This document shows positions 35,547 to 42,850 of a DNA stretch of 64,000 nucleotides, piece after piece; the stretch's first letter is position 1, and every line of letters begins with the position of its first letter. The translations under genes and the position numbers were made by a program. The notes under the pieces are model-generated. The model saw nothing but the letters and a program-made list of their open reading frames with translations. It did no database searches and was not told the origin of the DNA. This stretch comes from Mycetocola saprophilus (GTDB lineage: Bacteria > Actinomycetota > Actinomycetes > Actinomycetales > Microbacteriaceae): contig NZ_JOEC01000001.1 in assembly GCF_000718085.1 (NCBI RefSeq), positions 372,001 to 436,000 on the forward strand, read 5' to 3'.

Positions 35547-36740
35547 CTACTTTTTGGAGTTCTGACGCGGGATCCACACCTGCTTGATAATCAGCAGGAT
35601 CGAGGCGGTCACCGGAATCGCCACCAGCGCGCCCAGCAGGCCCAGCAGCGTGCCACCGATGAGGGCACCGATCACCACGAGGGATCCGGGGATCGAAATT
35701 GCCCGGCTCATCACCCGCGGAGTCAGCACGTAGGCCTCGACCTGCACGTAGGCGATGTAGATCAGCGCAAACAGCAGTGCCGAGATCGGGCTGGTGAACA
35801 GCGCGAGCACGCTCGCCACGGCCCAGAACAGGACCGAACCGACCAGCGGGATCAGCGTGATGCAGAACGCCACCACGCTCATCAGCAGCGGGAACGGCAG
35901 GCCGAGGATCGCGTAGAGCACACCCGAGAAGACCGCGTTGAAGAACGCCAGCACCACCATGCCACCCAGGTAGCCGCCGATCGAATCGGTGATCTGGTCG
36001 GTCAGGTCCGAGATGCGGGCGCGGTTGCGGGCCGGGGCCAGCTCGTACATGGCCGACTTGATCTGCGGCAGGGAAGCCACGAAGTACAGGGTCAGCACCA
36101 GGACGATCAGCACACCGGACAGACCCGAGAAGATCGTGGCACCCACCTGGAACGCACCGCCGCCGATGGCCGCGATGTTGCCCGGGTCGGACAGGAACTT
36201 CTGAATGTCACCGATCAGCGATTCGAAGCCCTCACCAAACATCCCCTCCAGGCGGTGGAAGAGATCGCTGTGCATGAAGTCCTTGATCATCGAGGGGACC
36301 GACTGCACAAACTGGGTGACCTGATCCACCACGGTCGGGATTACCAGCCACATCATGCCCACGATGATCGCCAGCAGACCGACGATGGTGATCACGATCG
36401 ACCAGGTGCGGCTGAGCCCGCGCCCGGAGAGCCAGCGCACCACGGGGTCGATGCCCAGCGCGATAAACAGCGCAAAGACGATGTAGATGATCACCGTGGA
36501 AATGTTGGTGATCGCGGCCCCCAGGCTGAAGGCCGCCAGGCCACCCAGGGTGAGCAGGAAACCGGCAACAAACGGGTTGTCGAGTCGGGTCCAGAAGCGG
36601 CGTGACGGCGGGACGTTAACCGGGGCCGAGGCCGAATCGGGGTCGACCGGGGTCTCCGGGGTCTCCGGGGTCTCCGTGGGCTCCGGGGTGGCCGGGGCTG
36701 CCGACTCGGCGGTGCTGTCCGGGGTGGATTTCTCGGGCAT
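35547..36740 (-). CDS. AI-2E family transporter (PerM-like)
   Basis: A 397-residue membrane protein with about eight helices and the family segment VEAYVLTPRVMSRAISIPGSLVVIGALIGG near the C-terminus. A long periplasmic-side amphipathic section (about 150-220) separates the first and second helix groups. The N-terminal 55 residues are a Pro/Glu/Thr tail with TPE-type repeats, encoded by 9-base tandem units near 36640-36680. The substrate is uncertain: family members include Na+/H+ antiporters and autoinducer-2 exporters. It lies 29 bases behind the amidohydrolase gene. Confidence 0.85.
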   Translation of the reverse strand: MPEKSTPDSTAESAAPATPEPTETPETPETPVDPDSASAPVNVPPSRRFWTRLDNPFVAGFLLTLGGLAAFSLGAAITNISTVIIYIVFALFIALGIDPVVRWLSGRGLSRTWSIVITIVGLLAIIVGMMWLVIPTVVDQVTQFVQSVPSMIKDFMHSDLFHRLEGMFGEGFESLIGDIQKFLSDPGNIAAIGGGAFQVGATIFSGLSGVLIVLVLTLYFVASLPQIKSAMYELAPARNRARISDLTDQITDSIGGYLGGMVVLAFFNAVFSGVLYAILGLPFPLLMSVVAFCITLIPLVGSVLFWAVASVLALFTSPISALLFALIYIAYVQVEAYVLTPRVMSRAISIPGSLVVIGALIGGTLLGLLGALVAIPVTASILLIIKQVWIPRQNSKK

Positions 36741-36769
36741 GGTTTCCTCTGAGTTTTCGGGTGTGTGAG

Positions 36770-38005
36770 TTAGGGCTTGAGCCAGGCGAGCGCCGCGGCG
36801 CTCAGGGCGGCGATGCCCAGCGGCAGGGTCGGGATGATCGCCGGGGCAAACAGCGGCGAGTGGTTGGAGGGCAGCGCGGAGACCCGAGCGACCAGGTCCT
36901 GCTGGCTGGTCACATCGGCGAAGGGTGCGGGATCGGCCCCGCCGAGCAGCCAGTACATGCACGGCACTTCGGCGGCCTCGGCGAGCATGCCCACGTCCTC
37001 GCTGCCGGTGACCAGGCCCGGGTCGATGACCTGCACGCCGGGAATGGCGGCGGTCAGGGCCGCGTGCACGCGCGCGGTCGCGGCCTCGTCGTTGACCACC
37101 GCGGGGTAGGAGTGGGCGTGCACAATGGTGGGTTCGCGATCGGCGCCGGAGGTCAGGGCCTCGCCGCGGACGATGCGCTCGATGGCCGCGATCACCCGGG
37201 CACGCACCGCGGGGTCCACGCTGCGCAGGCTGATTGTGAGTTCGGCGCTGTCGGGGATGATGTTGGGGGCCGAGCCCGCGTGCACCGAGCCGATGGTCAG
37301 CACGGCGGTTTCGGTTCCGGCTACCTCGCGGGACACGATGGTCTGCAGGCGCAGGATGACGGAGGCCGCGAGCACGATCGGGTCCACGGTGGTTTCGGGG
37401 CGGGAGCCGTGCCCGCCGCGTCCAAACAGGGTGATCACAAACGAGTCGGAGGCGGCAAAGGCGGGGCCGGATCGCAGGCCGAATGCGCCGGCAGGGAACG
37501 GGGCCACGTGCTGTCCGAGCACCACATCGGGGGTCCCGAAGCGTTCAAATAGGCCGTCCTCGATCATGGTGCGGGCGCCCGAGCCCTGCTCCTCGGCGGG
37601 CTGGAAGACCAGCATCAGGCGTCCGGTCCAGGTGGGATCCGCGGCCAGGGCCGAGGCGGCGCCGAGCAGGGCGGTGGTGTGCATGTCGTGGCCGCACGCG
37701 TGCATCAGCGGGACCTCGACCCCCTCGGCGTTGATCGTCGAATCGGTGCTCGCATAGGGAAGTCCGGTTTCCTCGCGCACGGGCAGCGCATCCATGTCCG
37801 CGCGCAGCAGCACGGTGGCGCCGGGGCCGCGATCGAGGATGCCCACCACGCCGGTGATGCCCACGCCCTCGGTCACCTCATACCCGGCGGAGCGCAGGTG
37901 ATCGGCGACGATTCCCGCGGTGCGCACCTCCTGGAATCCCAGCTCCGGATGGGTGTGCAGATCGCGGTAAACGGCCTCAAAATCGGTGCTGGTGTGCGGC
38001 GACAT
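36770..38005 (-). CDS. M20 family amidohydrolase (N-acyl-amino-acid/peptidoglycan-derived amide hydrolase)
   Basis: A 411-residue metallo-amidohydrolase of the M20D group. Metal ligands are visible in HACGHDMHT (about residues 101-109), the catalytic Glu pair in PAEEQGSGA, and a late His in NHSPLF. A dimerisation/lid domain occupies roughly residues 180-300. Related enzymes cleave N-acyl amino acids, IAA conjugates or hippurate. ATG 38005 starts an operon with the AI-2E-type permease and SGNH hydrolase. Confidence 0.88.
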   Translation of the reverse strand: MSPHTSTDFEAVYRDLHTHPELGFQEVRTAGIVADHLRSAGYEVTEGVGITGVVGILDRGPGATVLLRADMDALPVREETGLPYASTDSTINAEGVEVPLMHACGHDMHTTALLGAASALAADPTWTGRLMLVFQPAEEQGSGARTMIEDGLFERFGTPDVVLGQHVAPFPAGAFGLRSGPAFAASDSFVITLFGRGGHGSRPETTVDPIVLAASVILRLQTIVSREVAGTETAVLTIGSVHAGSAPNIIPDSAELTISLRSVDPAVRARVIAAIERIVRGEALTSGADREPTIVHAHSYPAVVNDEAATARVHAALTAAIPGVQVIDPGLVTGSEDVGMLAEAAEVPCMYWLLGGADPAPFADVTSQQDLVARVSALPSNHSPLFAPAIIPTLPLGIAALSAAALAWLKP

Positions 38006-38311
38006 TCGAACTCCTGGCTCGGTGAATACTAATTGATATCCACCGTAGTGCCGGGTTCGGGTAAAACCGAGGACTACCGCGCCGTGGCCGGGGTTTCCGA
38101 CCGATGGTCACCCGGTTCGCCGCGCGCGGGCACGAGGATACTCCGCCGTAGGAGGCCCGCTCGGGACAGCGGATCAACCAGTCTCCGGCCCCACGATCCA
38201 GCAAAAAGTTCGGAAATATCCTGTTTTGTCATGACCGTCGCTACCCAAAGCTCGATAGTGTTCTCTTATTACCGTAGCGCTGGCTCCGTGGGGACGGGGA
38301 GGGGGAAGCTC
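38006..38311. other. divergent intergenic region
   Basis: These 306 bases separate the minus-strand amidohydrolase operon from the plus-strand FUSC-like gene. The left end is AT-rich (AATACTAATTGATATC near 38026-38041) and could hold the amidohydrolase promoter. The right end has a purine-rich GGGGAGGGGGAAG before ATG 38312. No gene, strong dyad or RNA structure was recognised in it. Confidence 0.5.
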
Positions 38312-39301
38312 ATGACGCACGTTGTTTTCAAGAATTTTGCGCTGACGCGTCGCGCCATTCTGGGGGCGCTCATACTGGTGGGGTCGGCGGCGGTGCTGCT
38401 GGCGGCCCTTTACGGGTTCATCGGACCCCACACCGCGCAGGCCGGATATTTGGCGATCATGTTCCTGCTCTCGCCGTCGCGCGCGCTGCTGCCGCGCTGG
38501 CGGGCGATGGCGGCGCTGTGGGCCGTAATCGTGGCGATGCTGGGCTTTACGTTGGGCTCGCTGGGAACCTTTCCGGTGCTGGTGGCGCTGGTGGGGGTGT
38601 GCCTGGTGCAGGGCCTATTCCGGATCGGGGACATCTCCTCGATGACCCGCTCGCCGGTCAACCTGATCGTTTTTGCCTCGCTGTCCCACACCGACGTGCA
38701 GTTCTGGCAGGTGCTGCTGGGCTCGAGTCTGGGAGCCGCGTTCATGCTCGCGTTTGCGACCCTCATGCCCACTAAACACGACTCGCTGCCCACGCCCTCG
38801 CCGGTCAGGGAGCGGCTGGGGTACGGGGTCATGCTCGCGGTGGGTTCGCTGGGCATCGTCGCCATCGGCGAGGCCGTGGACTTCCCCTACGTCAGCTGGA
38901 CGCTGCTGTCCTACTGCATGATTCTCGCGGTCGGCGTCGATAACCGCACCAGCCGCGCCCGCGATCGCGTGGTGGGCACCGCGATCGGTGCGGTGTTTGC
39001 CACGCTGGTCTCGCTGCTCCCAGCCCCGGTGCCGATCCTCGTGGCGCTGGTCTGCACGCTGCTGTGTGTGGCCTATATTCTCTCCGGCAACTATCCGATG
39101 TTTGTGACCCTGCTCACCCCGGTGGTGCTGCTCACCACCTCCTCCGATCAGCCCGCCCACCTGGTGGGCCTCGGCCGGATCGAATCCGTGGCCATCGCCG
39201 CCGTGTTGGCGCTCGTGGTCAACGTGATTGCCCATACAATCCTGCATGACCGCCATGCGCGGATTGTGCCGCGCCCCCAAGCCTCAACCCTCAACCCCTA
39301 A
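38312..39301 (+). CDS. FUSC-like membrane protein
   Basis: A 329-residue protein with ten or so hydrophobic helices in two sets of about five, separated by a polar loop (PTKHDSLPTPSPVRERLGYG). The layout fits the FUSC/aromatic acid exporter group. ATG 38312 is preceded by a very strong Shine-Dalgarno; the longer upstream frame is not membrane-like. A DUF308 gene follows after eight bases, so the two are probably one operon. An exporter role is inferred from family only. Confidence 0.75.
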   Translation: MTHVVFKNFALTRRAILGALILVGSAAVLLAALYGFIGPHTAQAGYLAIMFLLSPSRALLPRWRAMAALWAVIVAMLGFTLGSLGTFPVLVALVGVCLVQGLFRIGDISSMTRSPVNLIVFASLSHTDVQFWQVLLGSSLGAAFMLAFATLMPTKHDSLPTPSPVRERLGYGVMLAVGSLGIVAIGEAVDFPYVSWTLLSYCMILAVGVDNRTSRARDRVVGTAIGAVFATLVSLLPAPVPILVALVCTLLCVAYILSGNYPMFVTLLTPVVLLTTSSDQPAHLVGLGRIESVAIAAVLALVVNVIAHTILHDRHARIVPRPQASTLNP

Positions 39302-39309
39302 GGAAAACC

Positions 39310-39903
39310 ATGACTCAGGAACCCTCCCTTTCCCGCACCCTCACCAACGGTGTGCGCACGGCCCTCGGCATCGCCGGAATCATCGCGATCATCATCGGTA
39401 TCTTGATCCTGGTGGCGCCGCTGAAGACCGCCTCGGTTATCACCGCGTTCATCGCGATCTACGCGGTTGTGGCCGGCGTGATCTATGCGGCCCTGGGCAT
39501 CTTTGCCAAGAGCGCCTCCACCTGGGGTCGGATCGGCAACGTGCTGCTCGGTGTGTTGTTTGTGGTCGCCGGAATCGTGGCCTTCACCGACCTGGGCAAC
39601 GTCACCACCGTGCTGGCGATCTTCACCGCGATCTTCATCGGTGTGAGCTGGATCTTCGAGGGTGTGCTGGCCTTCGCGAGCCTGCGTGGCGCCTCCAATA
39701 AGGTGTGGGGCGTGGTCTTTGCCGTGCTGAGCATCATTGCCGGTATCCTCGTGATCACCGCGCCGTTCGCCTTCGCCGCCCTGCTGTGGCTGATCCTGGG
39801 TGTTGCCCTGGTGGTGCTGGGTATCCTGCAGATCGTGCGTGCGTTTAGCTACCGTGGACCCGCAAGCGGTGCCACCATCCGCGTGGACGAAACCCGCATC
39901 TAG
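39310..39903 (+). CDS. HdeD/DUF308 family membrane protein
   Basis: A 197-residue protein with six membrane helices arranged as three similar hairpins, the hallmark of DUF308/HdeD proteins. HdeD of E. coli is linked to acid resistance; function here is not known. The codons are strongly biased, suggesting good expression. It is co-directional with the FUSC-like gene and followed by a 15-bp terminator. Confidence 0.82.
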   Translation: MTQEPSLSRTLTNGVRTALGIAGIIAIIIGILILVAPLKTASVITAFIAIYAVVAGVIYAALGIFAKSASTWGRIGNVLLGVLFVVAGIVAFTDLGNVTTVLAIFTAIFIGVSWIFEGVLAFASLRGASNKVWGVVFAVLSIIAGILVITAPFAFAALLWLILGVALVVLGILQIVRAFSYRGPASGATIRVDETRI

Positions 39904-39913
39904 TTTTTCTGCC

Positions 39914-39948
39914 AACGCCCCCATCCGGTTGTGCCGGATGGGGGCGTT
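39914..39948 (+). terminator. 15-bp perfect terminator stem behind the DUF308 gene
   Basis: AACGCCCCCATCCGG (39914-39928) and CCGGATGGGGGCGTT (39934-39948) pair around TTGTG. The minus-strand side ends GTTGGCAGAAAAAC, so it may serve both converging transcripts. Confidence 0.85.
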
Positions 39949-39964
39949 GTCTGTTGGCGTGTGT

Positions 39965-40043
39965 TTTAGTCGGCGGGCAGGGCACGGAGCAACGGGGCGT
40001 TGTGTGGTGCTTTAGTCGGCGGGCAGGGCACGGAGCAACGGGG
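39965..40043. repeat. 33-bp direct repeat duplicating the end of the anti-sigma gene
   Basis: A 33-base unit beginning TTTAGTCGGCGGGCAGGG is found exactly at 39965-39997 and 40011-40043, 46 bases apart. The second copy is the stop and last codons (LLRALPAD) of the anti-sigma gene on the minus strand; the first is the same text beyond the stop. The sequence before each copy is also similar (GGGGCGTTGT), indicating an imperfect tandem duplication. Confidence 0.9.
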
Positions 40044-40818
40044 TGGGGGAGTCGGCACGCCGCACATCCACCGAGCGAATGCCCTCGAGCGGGGTTGTGG
40101 TGGTCACCTCGACCCGCGCCGGACTGCCCGGCGCGGCGACCCAGGTGGATACCGCCCGCTCGCGTCCGGCATTGTCGGTGAGGACCAGGGAGTAGTCCAC
40201 CGGTTCGGCACCCGGGTAGGGGGCGGCGGGGGAGGTGTAGGAGCAGTCCATGGTGACCCGGGTGCCGCCGGGAATGTCGCGCAGGGTGACCACCGCGTCG
40301 ATCGGTGCCAGCTCGGGACCCACCTGGGCGAGGGTGAGGCGCTCGGTCTTGGGTTCCAGCACATGCAGGGTGAGTGGGATCGCGGCCCCGATGACCAGCA
40401 CGGCGGCGGCCGCGCCGATGGTCCAGCCGCGGGCACGCCGACTCAGGCGGCGTCGCCGCGGGCGCGGGAGGTGCGCGGCGGTTTCATCGCTTTCGGACGG
40501 GAACGGTTCCGCCGCGTTGGCCGGGACGTTCGCGTCGGAGGGCGACGCGGGATCCGAGCCGTCCCGGGACTGCGCCTGGCCCTCCCATGTCGGTTCCGTG
40601 GCCTCCGGCGCAGGCCGCTCGGCTTCGGGAATATCCCGCTCGTTTGGTGGGGTAATCCGCGAGAGCAGCCCGGGCAGCGAGGCGAGCTCGGACATGTGCA
40701 GGCGACACCGCTCGCACTCGGCCAGGTGCTCCTCATAGGCGCGACGATCGGCGGGTCCCAGGGCCCCCAGGACATAGGCGGCATCCCACTCGTCAAAGCG
40801 GGTGTGGATATCGGTCAC
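40012..40818 (-). CDS. zinc-finger membrane anti-sigma factor, RskA-like
   Basis: A 268-residue protein. The N-terminal ZAS-type domain carries H-x3-C-x2-C in EEHLAECERC (residues 30-39) and should hold the sigma factor. An acidic, Pro/Ala-rich linker and a basic RPRRRRLSRRARG stop lead to one membrane helix (about 130-155). An extracytoplasmic RskA-type beta domain of about 110 residues (LAQVGPELAP..., GTRVTMDCSYTS) follows. GTG 40818 overlaps the sigma factor stop (GTGA), giving coupled stoichiometric production. Confidence 0.9.
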   Translation of the reverse strand: MTDIHTRFDEWDAAYVLGALGPADRRAYEEHLAECERCRLHMSELASLPGLLSRITPPNERDIPEAERPAPEATEPTWEGQAQSRDGSDPASPSDANVPANAAEPFPSESDETAAHLPRPRRRRLSRRARGWTIGAAAAVLVIGAAIPLTLHVLEPKTERLTLAQVGPELAPIDAVVTLRDIPGGTRVTMDCSYTSPAAPYPGAEPVDYSLVLTDNAGRERAVSTWVAAPGSPARVEVTTTTPLEGIRSVDVRRADSPTPLLRALPAD

Positions 40819-41327
40819 CGGGTGACCCCCTTTTCCTGAAGCGCGAGTTTGAGCGCGCGCAGCCCGTAGTGCAGCCGCGACTTGACCGTCCCCTCGGGAA
40901 TCCCCAGGTCCGCCGAGAGCTCCACGGTGCTGCGGCCCCCAAAGTACGCCCCGGTGACCACCGCCCGATGCTCGCCGCTCAGGGCCGCCAGGGCCTCGGC
41001 CACCAGGATCGAATCAAACAGCGCGTCGGTGTGGTCATCGGAGCGGCCCTCGGGCATCTCCTCGACCCCGATTTCGTGGCGGCGACGGGCGCTGCGGGCC
41101 TCATCCACCACCAGGTTCCGGGCCACCGTATACAGCCAGGACCTGGCGCTTTCGGGATCATCGGACATGATCCGTGGATTGCGCCAGGCACGCAGCAGGG
41201 TTTCCTGCACGATGTCGTCGGCCCCGGCAAAATCACCGGTGAGGCGCACCACAAAACGCCAGATCACCGCGCCATGCTGCTCATGCAGCTCGCGCAGAAC
41301 CCGCGCCTCATGCTCGGTGGACATCAC
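40815..41327 (-). CDS. ECF (group IV) RNA polymerase sigma factor
   Basis: A 170-residue sigma factor with only regions 2 and 4. Region 2 includes ADDIVQETLLRAWRN and the -10-reading SARSWLYTVARNLVVDEAR; region 4 the helix-turn-helix LGIPEGTVKSRLHYGLRALK. Its cognate anti-sigma follows with a GTGA overlap. It is divergent from a flavin redox operon, and both starts have matching promoter elements (TGAACC-N16-CGTGT). Autoregulation and direct control of that operon are therefore likely. Confidence 0.93.
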   Translation of the reverse strand: MMSTEHEARVLRELHEQHGAVIWRFVVRLTGDFAGADDIVQETLLRAWRNPRIMSDDPESARSWLYTVARNLVVDEARSARRRHEIGVEEMPEGRSDDHTDALFDSILVAEALAALSGEHRAVVTGAYFGGRSTVELSADLGIPEGTVKSRLHYGLRALKLALQEKGVTR

Positions 41328-41353
41328 GCCCTCGTTTCCTTGCTCACTCCCGG

Positions 41354-41381
41354 TACACGATATTCGAGGCCCGATGGTTCA
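41354..41381 (-). promoter_or_regulatory. probable ECF-type promoter of the sigma/anti-sigma operon
   Basis: On the minus strand TGAACC (41381-41376) and CGTGTA (41359-41354) are separated by 16 bases, the AAC...CGT architecture of ECF promoters. The -10 element is 27 bases before the sigma factor ATG at 41327. It matches the plus-strand element at 41416-41443. Confidence 0.75.
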
Positions 41382-41415
41382 AAGCTGAGTTTTTTCTGTA
41401 GAAAACCCGATTGGC

Positions 41416-41443
41416 TGAACCGGGCCGCCGCCTACCTCGTGTG
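41416..41443 (+). promoter_or_regulatory. probable ECF-type promoter of the flavin redox operon
   Basis: TGAACC (41416-41421) and CGTGTG (41438-41443) with a 16-base spacer, 34 bases before the ATG of the FMN-binding lipoprotein. The same hexamers and spacer occur facing the sigma gene. The region between the two promoters holds GTTTTTTCTGTAGAAAAC (41389-41406), an AT-rich dyad-like centre. Confidence 0.75.
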
Positions 41444-41477
41444 ACCGTTGTCTCGAACCACCACGGAAGGTAACACC

Positions 41478-41966
41478 ATGGATATGCTTCGCACCCCCGG
41501 CACCGTTCGCACCAGCGCCCTGATTGGCATCGGTGTGGCCGCCATCGCCGCCCTCTCCGGCTGTGCAACCGGCGACCTCACCAAGAGCGGATCGGACGCG
41601 GGTTCCTCCACAAACCCCAGTGCCCCCGCCGCACAGTCTCAGGCCGACCCGGGCGCATCACCCGCGGCCGGCGCGCTGAAGGACGGCACCTATTCCGCCG
41701 ACGGCAACTACACCTCGCCCGGCGGGCAGGAATCGATCGGCGTCACGGTCACTCTCAAGGCCGGCGTGGTGAGCGATGTCAAGGTTGTCCCCAAGGGGCA
41801 AAACCCCACCGCCAAGCAGTTTGAATCCCAGTTCGCCTCGGGGATCGCCGGCCAGGTTGTGGGCAAGAACATCTCCGACCTCAACGTGGGCACCGTATCG
41901 GGCTCCTCGCTGACCGGGGAGGGCTTCAACGACGCCATCAACAACATCATCTCCCAGGCGAAGTAG
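41478..41966 (+). CDS. FMN-binding-domain lipoprotein
   Basis: A 162-residue exported protein. The signal peptide ends in the lipobox ALSGC (about residue 29), followed by a Ser/Ala/Pro linker. The C-terminal 90 residues are an FMN-binding domain (DGTYSADGNYTSPGGQESIGVTVTL...), ending VSGSSLTGEGFNDA. That is the place of the S/T-G-A-T/S-like motif whose Ser/Thr receives FMN covalently from ApbE. ATG 41478 follows GGAAGG. Its last base is shared with the GTG of apbE. It should sit outside the membrane as a one-flavin electron carrier. Confidence 0.88.
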   Translation: MDMLRTPGTVRTSALIGIGVAAIAALSGCATGDLTKSGSDAGSSTNPSAPAAQSQADPGASPAAGALKDGTYSADGNYTSPGGQESIGVTVTLKAGVVSDVKVVPKGQNPTAKQFESQFASGIAGQVVGKNISDLNVGTVSGSSLTGEGFNDAINNIISQAK

Positions 41967-42850
41967 TGGTTCCAGCTCCCGTCCCCTGGCGCTTTGAGGC
42001 GATCGGAACCGGCTGGCAGATCACCACGGAGAACGAGATTTCTTCCGGTGACCGGGCGGCCGTGTCCACGCTGATCGATGCGTATGACGCGGTGTATTCG
42101 CGGTTTCGCGCCGACTCCCTGGTGCGCGGTTTCGCGCAGACCGGCGGCAGCGTGGACCTCGGCGCGCACTGGCCGGACCTCTGGGACACCTATGTGGACC
42201 TCGAGGATCTGACCGCGGGCGCGGTCACCCCGCTGGTGGGGCGGGCGCTGGAAACCCTGGGCTATGACGCCGCCTACTCGCTGATCCCCTCGGGAATCCC
42301 CGGGCCGGTCCCGGCGCTCGGCGACACCCTGCGCAGTGTGGGAACGGTCCTCACCGCGACCGAACCGGTGCTGCTGGATGTGGGGGCAGTGGGCAAGGGT
42401 CAGCTGGTGGATCTGGTAGTTGGGTTGCTGATGGCGCGCGGATACACGGCCCTCACCGTGGACGCCGGCGGCGATATTCGCCATGCCGGATCCTCCGGAC
42501 TCCGGGTCGCGCTGGAACACCCCTTTGATCGGACCCGGGCGATCGGCGTGATCGAACTCGCCGGCTCCGGCCCGCGCGGCGCGATCGCCGGATCGGCCAC
42601 CAACCGCCGCGCCTGGGGCGAGGGCCTGCACCACGTATTGGATGGCCGCACCGGGAAACCGGTGGATTCGATTGTGGCCACCTGGGCGATCGGGGAGTCG
42701 GCGCTGATCGCCGATGCCGCCGCGACCGCCCTGTTTTTTGCCGGACCCGAGGCCGTGGCGACGCGGCTGGATGTCGACTGGGTTCGGATGTTTACAAATG
42801 GACGCGTGGAGTATTCTCGTACGCTTCCCGGAGAGGTTTTTATCGCATGA
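41966..42850 (+). CDS. apbE: FAD:protein FMN transferase
   Basis: A 294-residue ApbE-family enzyme that attaches FMN to Ser/Thr of target proteins using FAD and Mg2+. Motifs are GTGWQI near the start, DVGAVGKGQLVDLV (the usual KG-x3-D region), DAGGDIRHAG, and HHVLDGRTGKPVD. The Asp/Thr metal site is in ADAAATALF. No lipobox or signal peptide is evident, so it may act on the cytoplasmic side before export, unlike many secreted ApbE proteins. GTG 41966 overlaps the lipoprotein stop; its stop overlaps the next gene. Confidence 0.92.
   Translation: MVPAPVPWRFEAIGTGWQITTENEISSGDRAAVSTLIDAYDAVYSRFRADSLVRGFAQTGGSVDLGAHWPDLWDTYVDLEDLTAGAVTPLVGRALETLGYDAAYSLIPSGIPGPVPALGDTLRSVGTVLTATEPVLLDVGAVGKGQLVDLVVGLLMARGYTALTVDAGGDIRHAGSSGLRVALEHPFDRTRAIGVIELAGSGPRGAIAGSATNRRAWGEGLHHVLDGRTGKPVDSIVATWAIGESALIADAAATALFFAGPEAVATRLDVDWVRMFTNGRVEYSRTLPGEVFIA

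Noticed and set aside
36640..36690. CCGGGGTCT tandem repeat as a regulatory array or CRISPR-like repeat
   Set aside because: It lies inside the AI-2E permease gene and simply encodes its Pro/Glu/Thr-rich N-terminal tail; there are no spacers.
38026..38050. The 10-mer CACTACGGTG upstream of the amidohydrolase (minus strand), also before the broken surface-protein gene and, slightly changed, before its paralog
   Set aside because: It could be a shared -10 region (TACGGT/TACGAT), but no consistent -35 lies at the right distance in all three cases.
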